Assembly: GCF_006443095.1 (NCBI RefSeq)
Contig: NZ_VFWZ01000008.1
Coordinates: 233,564 to 297,563 of the forward strand
DNA from: Aquimarina algicola
Lineage (GTDB): Bacteria > Bacteroidota > Bacteroidia > Flavobacteriales > Flavobacteriaceae
Length of the DNA: 64,000 nt
Direction of reading: 5' to 3'
The stretch's first letter is position 1, and the number at the start of each line of letters is the position of its first letter. Positions 26,916 to 36,413 of the stretch are shown here, in pieces. A program made the position numbers and the translations under genes. Under the pieces are notes generated by a model that had not been told where the DNA came from, did not search any database, and saw nothing but the letters and a program-made list of their open reading frames with translations.

Positions 26916-27144
26916 ATTTTTATATACAAGAGTATACTTTTTTTTATTTCAAAACGTATAGAGTTTGTATTATTTGGTTTAATATCTTTGCCGCGATCTA
27001 TATATTTAGTTAATATCGTTTTAATTATCAATGAAATAAGAATATATGATCTTACGTTATATTTTCTTTTTGAATTTAGAAGACTAAAAATAAAGATTAA
27101 AAAGGATATTCGCCGAAATGCAAATTTAAGTGTTGGACACAAAC

Positions 27145-29109
27145 ATGAGAAGTATATTTTATAATAAGAGTATTGTAATTACTTGTTTTTTGGTCGTAAG
27201 TATTGTTTTCCCAGAGGCAGTATTTGGGCAAAACTTTTTTAAATACAAAGGACCAATGAAGGTGGCTCAATATGATGGGGTTGCTAATTATATTTACAAG
27301 CTGAAAGAAAAGGATACAATATTTGAAGGTGCATTTCAGATAAAAGATGATAATAACTTAAGTCCTCTTGCTCAAAAAAGGAACCGCTCATTTTTATTTA
27401 CAGGTACTTTCAAAGGTAACCTTCCTCATGGCAATTGGCAATTTACTATCGGAGAATTTCAACCAAAAGCAACTACGACTCTAGTGGATTACCAATATGT
27501 TATAGAGTTAGATGGGATACAACAGAAAGTTCTTGGGAAATTAGATAACGGAAAACCAATAGGGGAGTGGACAGTACGATTAGATAGTATAGAAAATTCA
27601 GATATACATAAAACATTATTTAAAAGTACTGTAGAATTCAAAAATGGTGTTCCTCAGAAAAGCTTTCATGTGGATACAAAAACAGAATCATTAGTTGGTA
27701 GGTTTTTACGTAATGGTCTGGCACATGATCAGTGGACATTGTATTATAATGATGAGGTTGATAAAGAAGAACATTGGTATTTTGATAGTGGACTTCTTAC
27801 AAAAATAGAGACTCATTCTGGGATAGATCACACTGTGATTGATATCTACAAAAAAAATAAAACGAATACAAAGACTATAAACCTGGATAAACAATATATT
27901 GAAATTCTTAAGTCATTTAGTAATGCTACAAGTACAGATAACAATTTTGAGCAGGGAATAAGCCAATTACTACTTAAAAATGATCAATATTATACTGAGA
28001 TTGAAGATATTTTGTCTTCTATAGGCGATTCTGTAGTCTTATCCACGTTTAAAGTGAAAGTACCTTATTACCCTATAGCATCCAATGAAGAAAAACGGCT
28101 TAATAAGATTGTAAACTACTTTTCTAAGTCAAAAAAAATGTCTGATACCATATTGAATGATACTCAATTAAATATTTTAAAGTTATCAGATGAAGAAACA
28201 GCTACTTGGTACAAAAGCGTAGAAAGTATTACAAAAGAGTATCTGGAACCTATGCAAAAAGTAGTAAACTCACATCAACAAAATTTGATGCAATACAGAG
28301 ATCGTAAAGACTTGGTTGATCAATTTTGGAGAGAAGATATCCCCTTAGTTTTAACAGGAAATAGTAGCTTTGATGATAAGCAATCCATTCGTGAGTATTC
28401 AAAAAATGGATATATTGTTCTTAAAACTACTGATCTTGAAGGGGTTTATCAAATAGCTAAATATACTGAATCAATCCTTGACTTTTTGTATAAACAATTA
28501 CATAAAAAGGTTTCTAAAGAAAGAAGACAAAAAGAAATTATTTCTATAGAAGAAAAATTAATTGTGACAACAAAGAGACTCAAAAAGCAAATTGATTCGT
28601 TACAGGAAATAGTTCCTTCAAAACATAAGAAAGCACTTAATAGTTTAGCCGTGTTTGCTGATGATAAACTAAGTGTTTATTCGAACATGGAGGAAACTAC
28701 CAAAAAGTTGGAGGAGGCAAAGCGGTTAACCAAATGTTTTACACAAGTTAAGAACTTAACTACTCAAATTGCAAAACTACCCGAACAAAAAGAAGAGATA
28801 AAACAAAAATATATAGATCCAATCTGGAATCCTTTTACATCTACAATAATGGATGAAGAAATAAAGAAACGGATTGTAGATGCTTATACTAGAATTTTGG
28901 TTCCATACGCTCTGGAACAAGTAGAAACAAATTTAAAATGCAATACTGTTGAAGATACTACAACTACATTGCAAGAACTTTTTGTGAGAATGATAGCTTT
29001 ACGAGATGAAGACACTTCTAAAATAGAAAGAAAACTAAGGAAAGAGAAAGATCCTATCGAAATATTGAAATTGTTTGGAATATCAACTATTATAAAAGAG
29101 AAAGAATGA
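27145..29109 (+). CDS. Secreted MORN-like/coiled-coil protein
   Basis: The protein has about 654 residues from MRSIFYNKS, with a signal peptide ending about VFGQN. Residues about 20-220 hold repeated G-x-W segments typical of MORN-type repeats (LPHGNWQFTIG, GKPIGEWTVRL, AHDQWTLYYNDE). The rest is Lys/Glu-rich helix with likely coiled coils (about 420-560). It overlaps the next gene by 4 nt (ATGA), so the two are coupled. It is probably periplasmic. No known family function. Confidence 0.65.
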   Translation: MRSIFYNKSIVITCFLVVSIVFPEAVFGQNFFKYKGPMKVAQYDGVANYIYKLKEKDTIFEGAFQIKDDNNLSPLAQKRNRSFLFTGTFKGNLPHGNWQFTIGEFQPKATTTLVDYQYVIELDGIQQKVLGKLDNGKPIGEWTVRLDSIENSDIHKTLFKSTVEFKNGVPQKSFHVDTKTESLVGRFLRNGLAHDQWTLYYNDEVDKEEHWYFDSGLLTKIETHSGIDHTVIDIYKKNKTNTKTINLDKQYIEILKSFSNATSTDNNFEQGISQLLLKNDQYYTEIEDILSSIGDSVVLSTFKVKVPYYPIASNEEKRLNKIVNYFSKSKKMSDTILNDTQLNILKLSDEETATWYKSVESITKEYLEPMQKVVNSHQQNLMQYRDRKDLVDQFWREDIPLVLTGNSSFDDKQSIREYSKNGYIVLKTTDLEGVYQIAKYTESILDFLYKQLHKKVSKERRQKEIISIEEKLIVTTKRLKKQIDSLQEIVPSKHKKALNSLAVFADDKLSVYSNMEETTKKLEEAKRLTKCFTQVKNLTTQIAKLPEQKEEIKQKYIDPIWNPFTSTIMDEEIKKRIVDAYTRILVPYALEQVETNLKCNTVEDTTTTLQELFVRMIALRDEDTSKIERKLRKEKDPIEILKLFGISTIIKEKE

Positions 29110-29939
29110 TACATAGAGGGCCTCAATATCTTAAGATCATTTTGTTCCTGATGCTAGCTTGCTTTTCTACTTCGATAGTAGCACAAGAAGATGCAGTAGT
29201 ATTACCTTCAGAATCTGAATTTAAAGATCCTGTAACCAAATATTGGATTAATACGTATGGTAATATTCGTATTTCAAAACGTTTGTTTTGGGTAGCGCAA
29301 ACACATTTTAGATTTGAAGAAACTGAAGACACTCCATTTGTTGGGCAAATAGGGCAGATTTATAATCGACATGCTATAGGATATATTTATTCTAAAAAAT
29401 TTAATGTGAGCCTTGGAGGGGTGTTAAGACTTAATTATAATACGAGTTCATCTTCTGAGGGGCGTAACCTGGTACCAGAATGGCGTATTTGGCATCAATA
29501 TCAATTTGCAATGCCCATATCTAGCGCGATGATTTACCATAGAATTAGGATTGAACATCGTTGGACCCAAGGATTTGCAGAAGATAGTAAGTATATTTTT
29601 AGAAATAGATGGAGATATATGTTTCGTCTAAAATTGCCTCTTAATCAACCAAAATTAAAGCCAAAAGCTTTTTATATTGCTCCAGAAGCAGAATTGATTA
29701 TGCAAAGTGGTAAACAAGTTGTAGATAGTCCTCTGGAGGATCTCCGGTTGCATACATCCATTGGATATATTATAACTCCAAGACTTACGGTAGCTGCCGG
29801 TCTTATGTATTCACAAGGACAGACATTGGATAATGGAGGAATCTATAAACAAAGTTGGACGCTCAGAACACATGTGTACTTTTCTCCTGATTTTAGAAAA
29901 GTAAAAAATAAACTACCCTCAATTCATTTAACTGATTAA
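29106..29939 (+). CDS. DUF2490-family outer-membrane beta-barrel
   Basis: The protein has 277 residues with a signal peptide (about 1-26, ACFSTSIVAQ). Features of DUF2490 are the repeated aromatic strands and the segment YHRIRIEHRWTQGF then FRNRWRYMFRLKLPL. It is predicted to be a small outer-membrane barrel of unknown function. It is translationally coupled to the secreted coiled-coil protein before it and followed 27 nt later by a MORN protein, making a three-gene unit probably placed at the envelope. Confidence 0.8.
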   Translation: MIHRGPQYLKIILFLMLACFSTSIVAQEDAVVLPSESEFKDPVTKYWINTYGNIRISKRLFWVAQTHFRFEETEDTPFVGQIGQIYNRHAIGYIYSKKFNVSLGGVLRLNYNTSSSSEGRNLVPEWRIWHQYQFAMPISSAMIYHRIRIEHRWTQGFAEDSKYIFRNRWRYMFRLKLPLNQPKLKPKAFYIAPEAELIMQSGKQVVDSPLEDLRLHTSIGYIITPRLTVAAGLMYSQGQTLDNGGIYKQSWTLRTHVYFSPDFRKVKNKLPSIHLTD

Positions 29940-29966
29940 AATGGTGAACCTTTAAAACCAACCTAC

Positions 29967-30821
29967 ATGAAAGAACAGAAAAAGAAATACCTACTTTATC
30001 TTTTATTAGTGCTTACAATTGGTGTAGCTATATTTTTTCTATTTAAAACGCAATCATTACATAAAAAGATTAAAAATCTGGAACAGCTTGAAGCGCAGAG
30101 TGAAGCTAATGACGAAAATTATGATAAGTTAGTTTCTATAGATACATTAATATTTGAAGGAAAATATAAAGAAGCTTTAGATGCATATGTAGATATAGAA
30201 GAAAAAATGAGAGGTAATAATTCTTTAGATATCAAAGCAAGAGTACAATTTGCAAAAGAGCTGATTAGAATGGAGACAATCGTTCAATCAAATGATTTTC
30301 CAAAAGATACCACTACAACAGATACACTTACTAATACTAAAAGTGAAATCACCGAAGATATTAATGCCTATGATTCTTTAAGTTTTGTTTTGGAGAAAGC
30401 AAAAGTGCAAATTTCGAGTATGCGAAATCAATTACTCAAAAAATCTTTCGGAGAATACTTAACCTTTAAAAGTACAAAAGGGAATAAAATGCATTATGTA
30501 GGGCAGGTCAAAAATAAAAGAGCTAATGGATATGGTGTAGCTATTTTAGATACGGGTAGTCGATACGAAGGACAGTGGAGAGAGAATATGAGACATGGTG
30601 AAGGTAAATTTTATTGGACAGATGGAGAGAGTTATGAAGGAAGTTACGTTCAAGATAAACGTAACGGGCAAGGAACATACCACTGGCCTAATGGCGAAAA
30701 ATATATTGGAGAATGGAAAGATGATAAACGAAGTGGCCACGGTGAGTTTTATAATCAAAAAGGTACAATCGTTACACGTGGAATATGGAAAGATGATAAG
30801 CTCGTAAAAGAAGAAAAATAA
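29967..30821 (+). CDS. Membrane-anchored MORN-repeat protein
   Basis: The protein has 284 residues. One N-terminal transmembrane helix (about 8-26) is followed by a short coiled coil and a helical region. At least four MORN repeats cover about 170-270 (KRANGYGVAI, YEGQWRENMRHGEGKFYW, YEGSYVQDKRNGQGTYHW, YIGEWKDDKRSGHGEF). It is probably anchored in the inner membrane with the repeats outside. It ends the cluster beginning at 27145 and converges on ccsBA, only 10 nt away. Confidence 0.85.
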   Translation: MKEQKKKYLLYLLLVLTIGVAIFFLFKTQSLHKKIKNLEQLEAQSEANDENYDKLVSIDTLIFEGKYKEALDAYVDIEEKMRGNNSLDIKARVQFAKELIRMETIVQSNDFPKDTTTTDTLTNTKSEITEDINAYDSLSFVLEKAKVQISSMRNQLLKKSFGEYLTFKSTKGNKMHYVGQVKNKRANGYGVAILDTGSRYEGQWRENMRHGEGKFYWTDGESYEGSYVQDKRNGQGTYHWPNGEKYIGEWKDDKRSGHGEFYNQKGTIVTRGIWKDDKLVKEEK

Positions 30822-30831
30822 AAACTTCTTT

Positions 30832-33800
30832 TTATGTTGTCATTCTTTGTCGATTTATTTTTTGTTTATAAAGGACTGCAATTGTTATCAAAATCATACT
30901 AAAAAATATAACATATACAAATTTTGGTATAGGTACCGGGTCTCCAGAGGCATAACTGTGCAATCCTGATAAATAATAATTAACTCCAAAAGAGGTCATA
31001 ATAATTGACCAAAAAGCAAACATACTTGCAATGTTCAAAGTTATACTATTGTTAAGAGCAGGTACAAATCGTAGATGTAATACGATAGCATATACTATAA
31101 TGCTAATCAATGCCCAGGTTTCTTTGGGATCCCATGCCCAGTAACGCCCCCAACTTTCGTTTGCCCAAACACCTCCAAGAAAAGTGCCTATTGCCAATAC
31201 AAACAAACCAATTGTCATAGAGAGTTCGTTGATATAGGTAAGTTCTTTTATTTTAATATCAATAATTCTCTTGGTCTTTTTTGTTTTGAAAATCATTAAT
31301 ATCAGCGCCATACTACCCAATACAGCTGATAATGCTAAAGGAGCATAACTACTTACAATAGTCGCCACATGTATTTTTAACCAGTATGATTTTAGTACAG
31401 GCATTAGATTCGTAATTTCTGGATTTAGCCAATCCAAATAACTTACAAATAATAAAGCTCCTGTAAAAAGAGTAGTCAATGGTAAAGAAAAATCAGATTT
31501 TCTAAACGTTAATAATCCGCTAAGTAGTAAACACCACGCTACAAAAACCAACATTTCATAACCATTACTCCAAGGGGCATGTTGAGCGATATACCATCTT
31601 AAAATAATGTTACCCGTAAAACATAAAAACGAAATTAGAGTAATTAGAATCAAGCCATTCCAAAGAAAATTAAGCCACTTGTATGTGAAAAACATTTTTA
31701 AAATAGACAGCGTAAGTAAGATGAAACCTAAAACAAAATATAGTATGAATAACCAGAAGTTGATATTCATCTCATTATACCATAATTCTGCCTCGACACG
31801 TTTGTCATTTGGGATAATAGAAGCACCTAAAACTTCCTGATATTTTTGTATATAGATTAATTTTTGATGTGCGCTTTTATAATCATGAGATAGCAGATCA
31901 TTAAAATAACCAGGTAAAATGTTTTTAGCAAAACGCCCGTCTTCTTTGGTAAAATCTTTAAAATGATGTGTATGACTATACCATGTATCATTTGGATCAT
32001 TCTTATTAGGAAATATCTTTAGGTAATTACCTGTAAAAACATTGAAAAGGATATTAAAACGCTCATCTATTTTTAATACTTCTTTGTCTAATTCATTACG
32101 TTCAGAAGGTTTTTTTCTATTAGCAATTTCTACTGCATTTGATAAAATATAGTTTTCTTGAAGGTCGAGAAGGTCAGAAAAAGCGATTAGTCCATTTTTT
32201 CCAACAGAAATATTTGTAAGGAGATCATCTGTCTTTTTTAGATCAACTTTAATGATAGGAATTTGTTGCCATATTTGAGGCGCCATATGCATTCCTAAAA
32301 AAACTTGATTTACATTTAGTTTTATTTCCTTGTTTCCAATAGGGTAAGAAAAATTAGATTTTCTAGAGATTTTCCTAACACATTCTGAAGCTAAGGTATT
32401 TACAGGTTTAATACGGCCATCCAAATCCTGAACCATCAAACGGCTAAAAGAGTTAGCTTGTTGTATATCTATTCTTTGTGATTTGATCAAAGTTTCTAAA
32501 GAAGCCTTTGGAATACTATCAAGAAAATGTTGTGCATTGGATGTTTCGGGAATACTATAAATTAAAAATAATAATATAGTCGTAGTGAGGCGTAGTTTTT
32601 TTAATTTTCTATTTACGATTTGAAAACGGGAAGAACGACCAAAAAAAGTGAAAAACATACCGACTCCCATAAGTAAATACCCAAGATATGTGATATACGT
32701 ACCAATCACATCATGATTTACAGAAAGAACAGTTCCTTTTTCGTCAGTATCATAACTTGCTTGAAAAAACCGAAACCCTTTGTAATCTAATACATTATTC
32801 ATAAAAATGCGGTATGGTATTTTACTGTCTTGATCTAAAACTGTGATTTCGCTGGTATATGCAGATGGGCTTGATGATCCGGGGTAACGCTCTAATAAAA
32901 AATCGTCTAGTTGTATTGAAAATGGTGTTTGTATTGCTTTTGCACCATATGATAAAATAACTTTGATATGATTATCAAACTCAACTTGATGTTTTATTGG
33001 TAAAAAACCTTCTCGATATAATAAATTTACTTCTTGTTCTTTATCACCGACAGACACATTAACTATAAGAGCATCATCTTTAGTTTTATCGTTAGTGGTA
33101 GTTGTTTCGGTATTACTAATCAGTTTGAATTTTCCTTTTGGGTGATATGACATGGGTACAAATGAAAAATCATGTTCCCTGAAAAGTGTTCGTAATTCTA
33201 TAGATTGTAGACTATCTCCTTTTATTTTTCCGGCTTGTTGGCTATCCATCATAAAAAAATCAATCTCATGGGGTGCTTTGATTTTTAGTTTTCCTTGATC
33301 TTCATAGATATTTACAATACCGGCTTTATCAGATTCAAATCCTATTTCATGTTGATGACTTCCAATCCTTTCAATTTCTCCTTTTTTGAGATAAATTGTA
33401 TTTCGGGTATTTTCTGTAGCAATCATCATTTTTAGAAGAGGAGTGCCATCGATACTATCTGTTATTACTTCTGGTGACGCATCAGCTATATATTCTTTAA
33501 AAGAAATCGTAATTGGCTTTTCTTTAAATTGTGTAACAAGAGTAAAATTGTTGTCTTGTATAGAAGAAAAATTAATTTTTTTGTGAATGGTTTGATACTC
33601 TGTTCCTTGAACAACTGTAGCAGTCAATAGCTTTGTATCAGAAATGATTGTGCTAGAGGAGGCTCCTTCTCTGATTCGCATAATCCCACTGTAAGAAGTA
33701 TAGCGGGTTACGCCTGCTCCAAGGATAATAAAGATAAAGGCAATATGAAAAAGAAATATTGCCCATTTTTTCCGGTATATCAATTTATATTTAAAAATAT

Positions 33801-33990
33801 TAAATACAAAACTTATTACAAGTCCAAGCATTACTGATTCGAACCACCAAGCATCATATATACTTGCCCATGCTACTGCTGTGCCATAATCATTTTCTAC
33901 AAAAGTAGCTGTTGCCATAGCAATGGCAAATACAAGCAATAGAAACAGTGCTAATGATGATGAAGAAAAGAATTTATATAGCTTTTGCAT
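30832..33990 (-). CDS. ccsBA: Cytochrome c biogenesis protein CcsBA (ResB-CcsA fusion)
   Basis: The product has about 1052 residues; an ATG two codons upstream is also possible. The N-terminal ResB/CcsB part has four helices and a large extracytoplasmic domain. The C-terminal CcsA part has the heme-handling WWD-type motif WANESWGRYWAWDPKETWAL (about residue 950), needed to deliver heme to apocytochromes. System II fusions join heme covalently to CxxCH proteins. Its place downstream of nrfHA, in the same direction, fits a dedicated maturase; NrfA's CxxCK heme often needs such help. Confidence 0.92.
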   Translation of the reverse strand: MQKLYKFFSSSSLALFLLLVFAIAMATATFVENDYGTAVAWASIYDAWWFESVMLGLVISFVFNIFKYKLIYRKKWAIFLFHIAFIFIILGAGVTRYTSYSGIMRIREGASSSTIISDTKLLTATVVQGTEYQTIHKKINFSSIQDNNFTLVTQFKEKPITISFKEYIADASPEVITDSIDGTPLLKMMIATENTRNTIYLKKGEIERIGSHQHEIGFESDKAGIVNIYEDQGKLKIKAPHEIDFFMMDSQQAGKIKGDSLQSIELRTLFREHDFSFVPMSYHPKGKFKLISNTETTTTNDKTKDDALIVNVSVGDKEQEVNLLYREGFLPIKHQVEFDNHIKVILSYGAKAIQTPFSIQLDDFLLERYPGSSSPSAYTSEITVLDQDSKIPYRIFMNNVLDYKGFRFFQASYDTDEKGTVLSVNHDVIGTYITYLGYLLMGVGMFFTFFGRSSRFQIVNRKLKKLRLTTTILLFLIYSIPETSNAQHFLDSIPKASLETLIKSQRIDIQQANSFSRLMVQDLDGRIKPVNTLASECVRKISRKSNFSYPIGNKEIKLNVNQVFLGMHMAPQIWQQIPIIKVDLKKTDDLLTNISVGKNGLIAFSDLLDLQENYILSNAVEIANRKKPSERNELDKEVLKIDERFNILFNVFTGNYLKIFPNKNDPNDTWYSHTHHFKDFTKEDGRFAKNILPGYFNDLLSHDYKSAHQKLIYIQKYQEVLGASIIPNDKRVEAELWYNEMNINFWLFILYFVLGFILLTLSILKMFFTYKWLNFLWNGLILITLISFLCFTGNIILRWYIAQHAPWSNGYEMLVFVAWCLLLSGLLTFRKSDFSLPLTTLFTGALLFVSYLDWLNPEITNLMPVLKSYWLKIHVATIVSSYAPLALSAVLGSMALILMIFKTKKTKRIIDIKIKELTYINELSMTIGLFVLAIGTFLGGVWANESWGRYWAWDPKETWALISIIVYAIVLHLRFVPALNNSITLNIASMFAFWSIIMTSFGVNYYLSGLHSYASGDPVPIPKFVYVIFFSMILITIAVLYKQKINRQRMTT

Positions 33991-34028
33991 GTACAATGAT
34001 TTTGTAGAAAAGTAAAAAACAGATAGAA

Positions 34029-34133
34029 GGTTTCAGGTTACTCGTTCACTCCTAGCACATAGGATAATTCTAAAGTCTAAGAGAAGAAATCAAGCAAGTA
34101 ATAGTACCATAAGTAAACTAACAACCTGAAACC
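34029..34133. repeat. Long-range inverted repeat between nrfA and ccsBA
   Basis: GGTTTCAGGTT (34029-34039) and AACCTGAAACC (34123-34133) are perfect 11-nt complements separated by 83 nt. They bracket most of the 174-nt spacer between nrfA and ccsBA. In an mRNA they could close a large stem and affect read-through, processing or differential expression. Confidence 0.45.
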
Positions 34134-34164
34134 ATACCTAAAAAAATAAACAATTTAATGTTGG

Positions 34165-35658
34165 CTAATTCATCGAAACCTTCTTGTTTTTATATCCGGC
34201 TTCTCGCTTTTCGGCGTTTTCTAGCCATTTAGGCACTAAATTTTCTTTAAAATCAGCTTTTTCTTTATTGAGTTTTTCCATATCTAATCCGATATAGTGT
34301 TGTGCTTTTTCTTTGGTCGAAATATCCGGCATTTCTACAGGTTCATTATGTCCTAATTCAGCTAGTAATCGAGCTAGTTTTACTCGTCCGTTTGTAGCGA
34401 CATCCAAACCGCTACTGATAACTCTTCCTATTTCTACCGGGGAATGAAAAGAAGCTCCATGAGAGGCTGCTGCATAATCCCAACGCCATTGTGCATGACG
34501 TATGTCCATTAATATAGGTTGCATTTGTTCTTCTGTAGCTCCAAGATCCCAGCATTTTTTTGCTTCTACATGCATCTTTACCAAGGCATCTTCTAGTTTT
34601 AATCTACTCTCTGTAGATTTTTGCTGACGTTCATATACATTAGCTCTCAGCTTATCTGCATCCTCTCTGTGGCAAACCTGGCATGAATTTGCAACATTGT
34701 TGAGAGGTGATTGTATGTGGTGATCTGTAAATTTTTGTCCCCCTTCACTCTTATAAGGCATATGGCAATCTGCACACGAAACCCCTCTGTCTGCATGTAC
34801 TCCTGTAAGATATGTTTCATAACCGGGGTGTTGTGCTTTTAGCATAGGTGCTTTACTTAACTTATGAGTCCAATCTTTAAAATTCATATCATCATAATAC
34901 TTTTCCATTGCTTCTACAGACATTCCATTTTTCCATGGAAAAGTCAGATAAGCAATTCCTTCTTTACCAGGAATGTTTTTATTAAAGTAGTATTCGACAT
35001 GGCATTGCGCGCATACCAATGAGCGCATCTCTTGATGTGTAGCTTTGTTGATATCCTTACCCATAGCTTCAAACGCTTCGACTAGTGCAGGTCTCGTAAC
35101 TGTCAATTTCATTGTTTTGGGATCATGACAATCTGCGCAGCCAATTGGGTTAACAACTTCTTCTCCCTTATCAGCCCATTTTCCTTTATAAAATTCTGCA
35201 ATCCCTATTTCATTCATTAATCGAGGAACATCAGGACTTTTACAAGTCCAACAGGTAGCAGGCATGGGACCATCACCTTTTCCTTTGGGTCCTCCTGTTC
35301 TTAATGAATTATGTAGGTCTTTTATCGCATATTGATGACCTCTCCCTTGGCCATAGTCTTTAGAAAAACCATATCCTGCCCATAATACAACAAAACGAGG
35401 ATCTTCTTCTAGCATGTCTCTCATTTTTGACCCTCCCTGATATGAAGCAAAATCACTTTGCTCTGTTTGTAAAAAAGATTGGTATTCTTGTGGGAAATTT
35501 TTCCCCCATTCTTCATTTCTTGGTTCGTTTTCACTAATTTCTACTTGAGGTACATACTTATATTTTGCTTCATTTTTTCTATTTACAATGCTAGAAGCCA
35601 GCAATCCTAAAAGAAAAACGACGATTACGGTTACGATAAATAATACTTTGTTTTTCAT
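34165..35658 (-). CDS. nrfA: Ammonia-forming cytochrome c nitrite reductase NrfA
   Basis: The protein has 497 residues with an N-terminal membrane or signal helix (5-25). All five heme motifs are present: CWTCK (136-140, the Lys-ligated active-site heme), CADCH (174-178), CAQCH (216-220), CADCH (295-299) and CQVCH (326-330). The order and spacing match NrfA, which reduces nitrite to ammonium with six electrons in the periplasm. It lies 5 nt after nrfH, its quinol-side electron donor. Its length is normal. Confidence 0.97.
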   Translation of the reverse strand: MKNKVLFIVTVIVVFLLGLLASSIVNRKNEAKYKYVPQVEISENEPRNEEWGKNFPQEYQSFLQTEQSDFASYQGGSKMRDMLEEDPRFVVLWAGYGFSKDYGQGRGHQYAIKDLHNSLRTGGPKGKGDGPMPATCWTCKSPDVPRLMNEIGIAEFYKGKWADKGEEVVNPIGCADCHDPKTMKLTVTRPALVEAFEAMGKDINKATHQEMRSLVCAQCHVEYYFNKNIPGKEGIAYLTFPWKNGMSVEAMEKYYDDMNFKDWTHKLSKAPMLKAQHPGYETYLTGVHADRGVSCADCHMPYKSEGGQKFTDHHIQSPLNNVANSCQVCHREDADKLRANVYERQQKSTESRLKLEDALVKMHVEAKKCWDLGATEEQMQPILMDIRHAQWRWDYAAASHGASFHSPVEIGRVISSGLDVATNGRVKLARLLAELGHNEPVEMPDISTKEKAQHYIGLDMEKLNKEKADFKENLVPKWLENAEKREAGYKNKKVSMN

Positions 35659-35663
35659 ATGTG

Positions 35664-36278
35664 TCAGTCTTTACTTGTTTCGTTTTGCTCTATCTGATTT
35701 TCTAACCATTTTGGTATTACCGTTTCTACATTATCTGTAGGTATAGGAGAAATATTACTGCGTATTGTAGAAATGCCATGTACGGTACCATGAGGAACTT
35801 CTTGATGACAGGACCAGCATTTTCGCTCTATTCTATTTTCTGTATGGTCTTGTAGCCAACCATTGTATTTTACTTGAGTTACTTGTTGTATATGACAACG
35901 GATACAATTATTTTGAACAACCTCTTCAGAGGCTTCTCTCATAAACATGACCTCTGGTTCGGCTCTCGCAGTAAAAACAGAGGCATGTAATAAGCCATCT
36001 TGTGCTTTAAAAAAATAGGTGTTAACAATATTGTCATGAGGTACATGGCAGTCATTGCATGATGCCTGTTCTCTGTGTGAACTATGCATCCAACTATTGT
36101 ATACAGGTGTCATAACGTGACAGTTTACACAAGCCTGAGGGCTGTCTGACATATATGATACTAGAGAAGCTTCTTTTGCCATAAAAAAACCTAATCCAGT
36201 GACTATTCCTATAGAAACAATAGCTATTCTTCTCCATTTGGATTTTTTACCGGGCAGTATTTTACTTCTAAATTTCAA
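35664..36278 (-). CDS. nrfH: NrfH, tetraheme quinol dehydrogenase
   Basis: The protein has 204 residues. One N-terminal transmembrane helix (about 18-35) anchors a periplasmic domain with four CxxCH hemes: CVNCHVM (50-54), CNDCH (74-78), CIRCH (125-129) and CWSCH (154-158). This NapC/NirT-type protein takes electrons from menaquinol and feeds NrfA. It is first in the nrfH-nrfA-ccsBA run. A Crp/Fnr-like palindrome lies 68 nt upstream. Confidence 0.96.
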   Translation of the reverse strand: MKFRSKILPGKKSKWRRIAIVSIGIVTGLGFFMAKEASLVSYMSDSPQACVNCHVMTPVYNSWMHSSHREQASCNDCHVPHDNIVNTYFFKAQDGLLHASVFTARAEPEVMFMREASEEVVQNNCIRCHIQQVTQVKYNGWLQDHTENRIERKCWSCHQEVPHGTVHGISTIRSNISPIPTDNVETVIPKWLENQIEQNETSKD

Positions 36279-36345
36279 ATCTTTGGAGGTTGGATTAATA
36301 TATTTTCTTGCTTAACAAATTTGGTGTAAAAAAAACCGCTAAAAG

Positions 36346-36359
36346 ATGACAAATGTCAT
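36346..36359. promoter_or_regulatory. Candidate Crp/Fnr-family operator
   Basis: ATGACA-AA-TGTCAT is a clean palindrome with the TGA-N6-TCA spacing of the Crp/Fnr family. It lies between the divergent nrfH and Usp genes, about 68 nt from the nrfH start and 55 nt from the Usp start. The Crp/Fnr protein at 21739-22440 is a natural candidate regulator. Confidence 0.55.
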
Positions 36360-36413
36360 TACAGGGATTATTTGTTTCAGATACTTTTACTTCATATCAA
36401 ACAAACCTCTATA

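Noticed and set aside
26867..27142. A 91-codon minus-strand frame covering the tetR promoter
   Set aside because: It contains the TetR palindrome and the start of the next gene's leader, has low-complexity Ile/Lys composition and shows no domain.
36114..36122. Another TGTCACGTT on the minus strand, inside nrfH
   Set aside because: At the right distance it has AATAG instead of TTATA and it is inside a coding region with nothing to transcribe; chance match.
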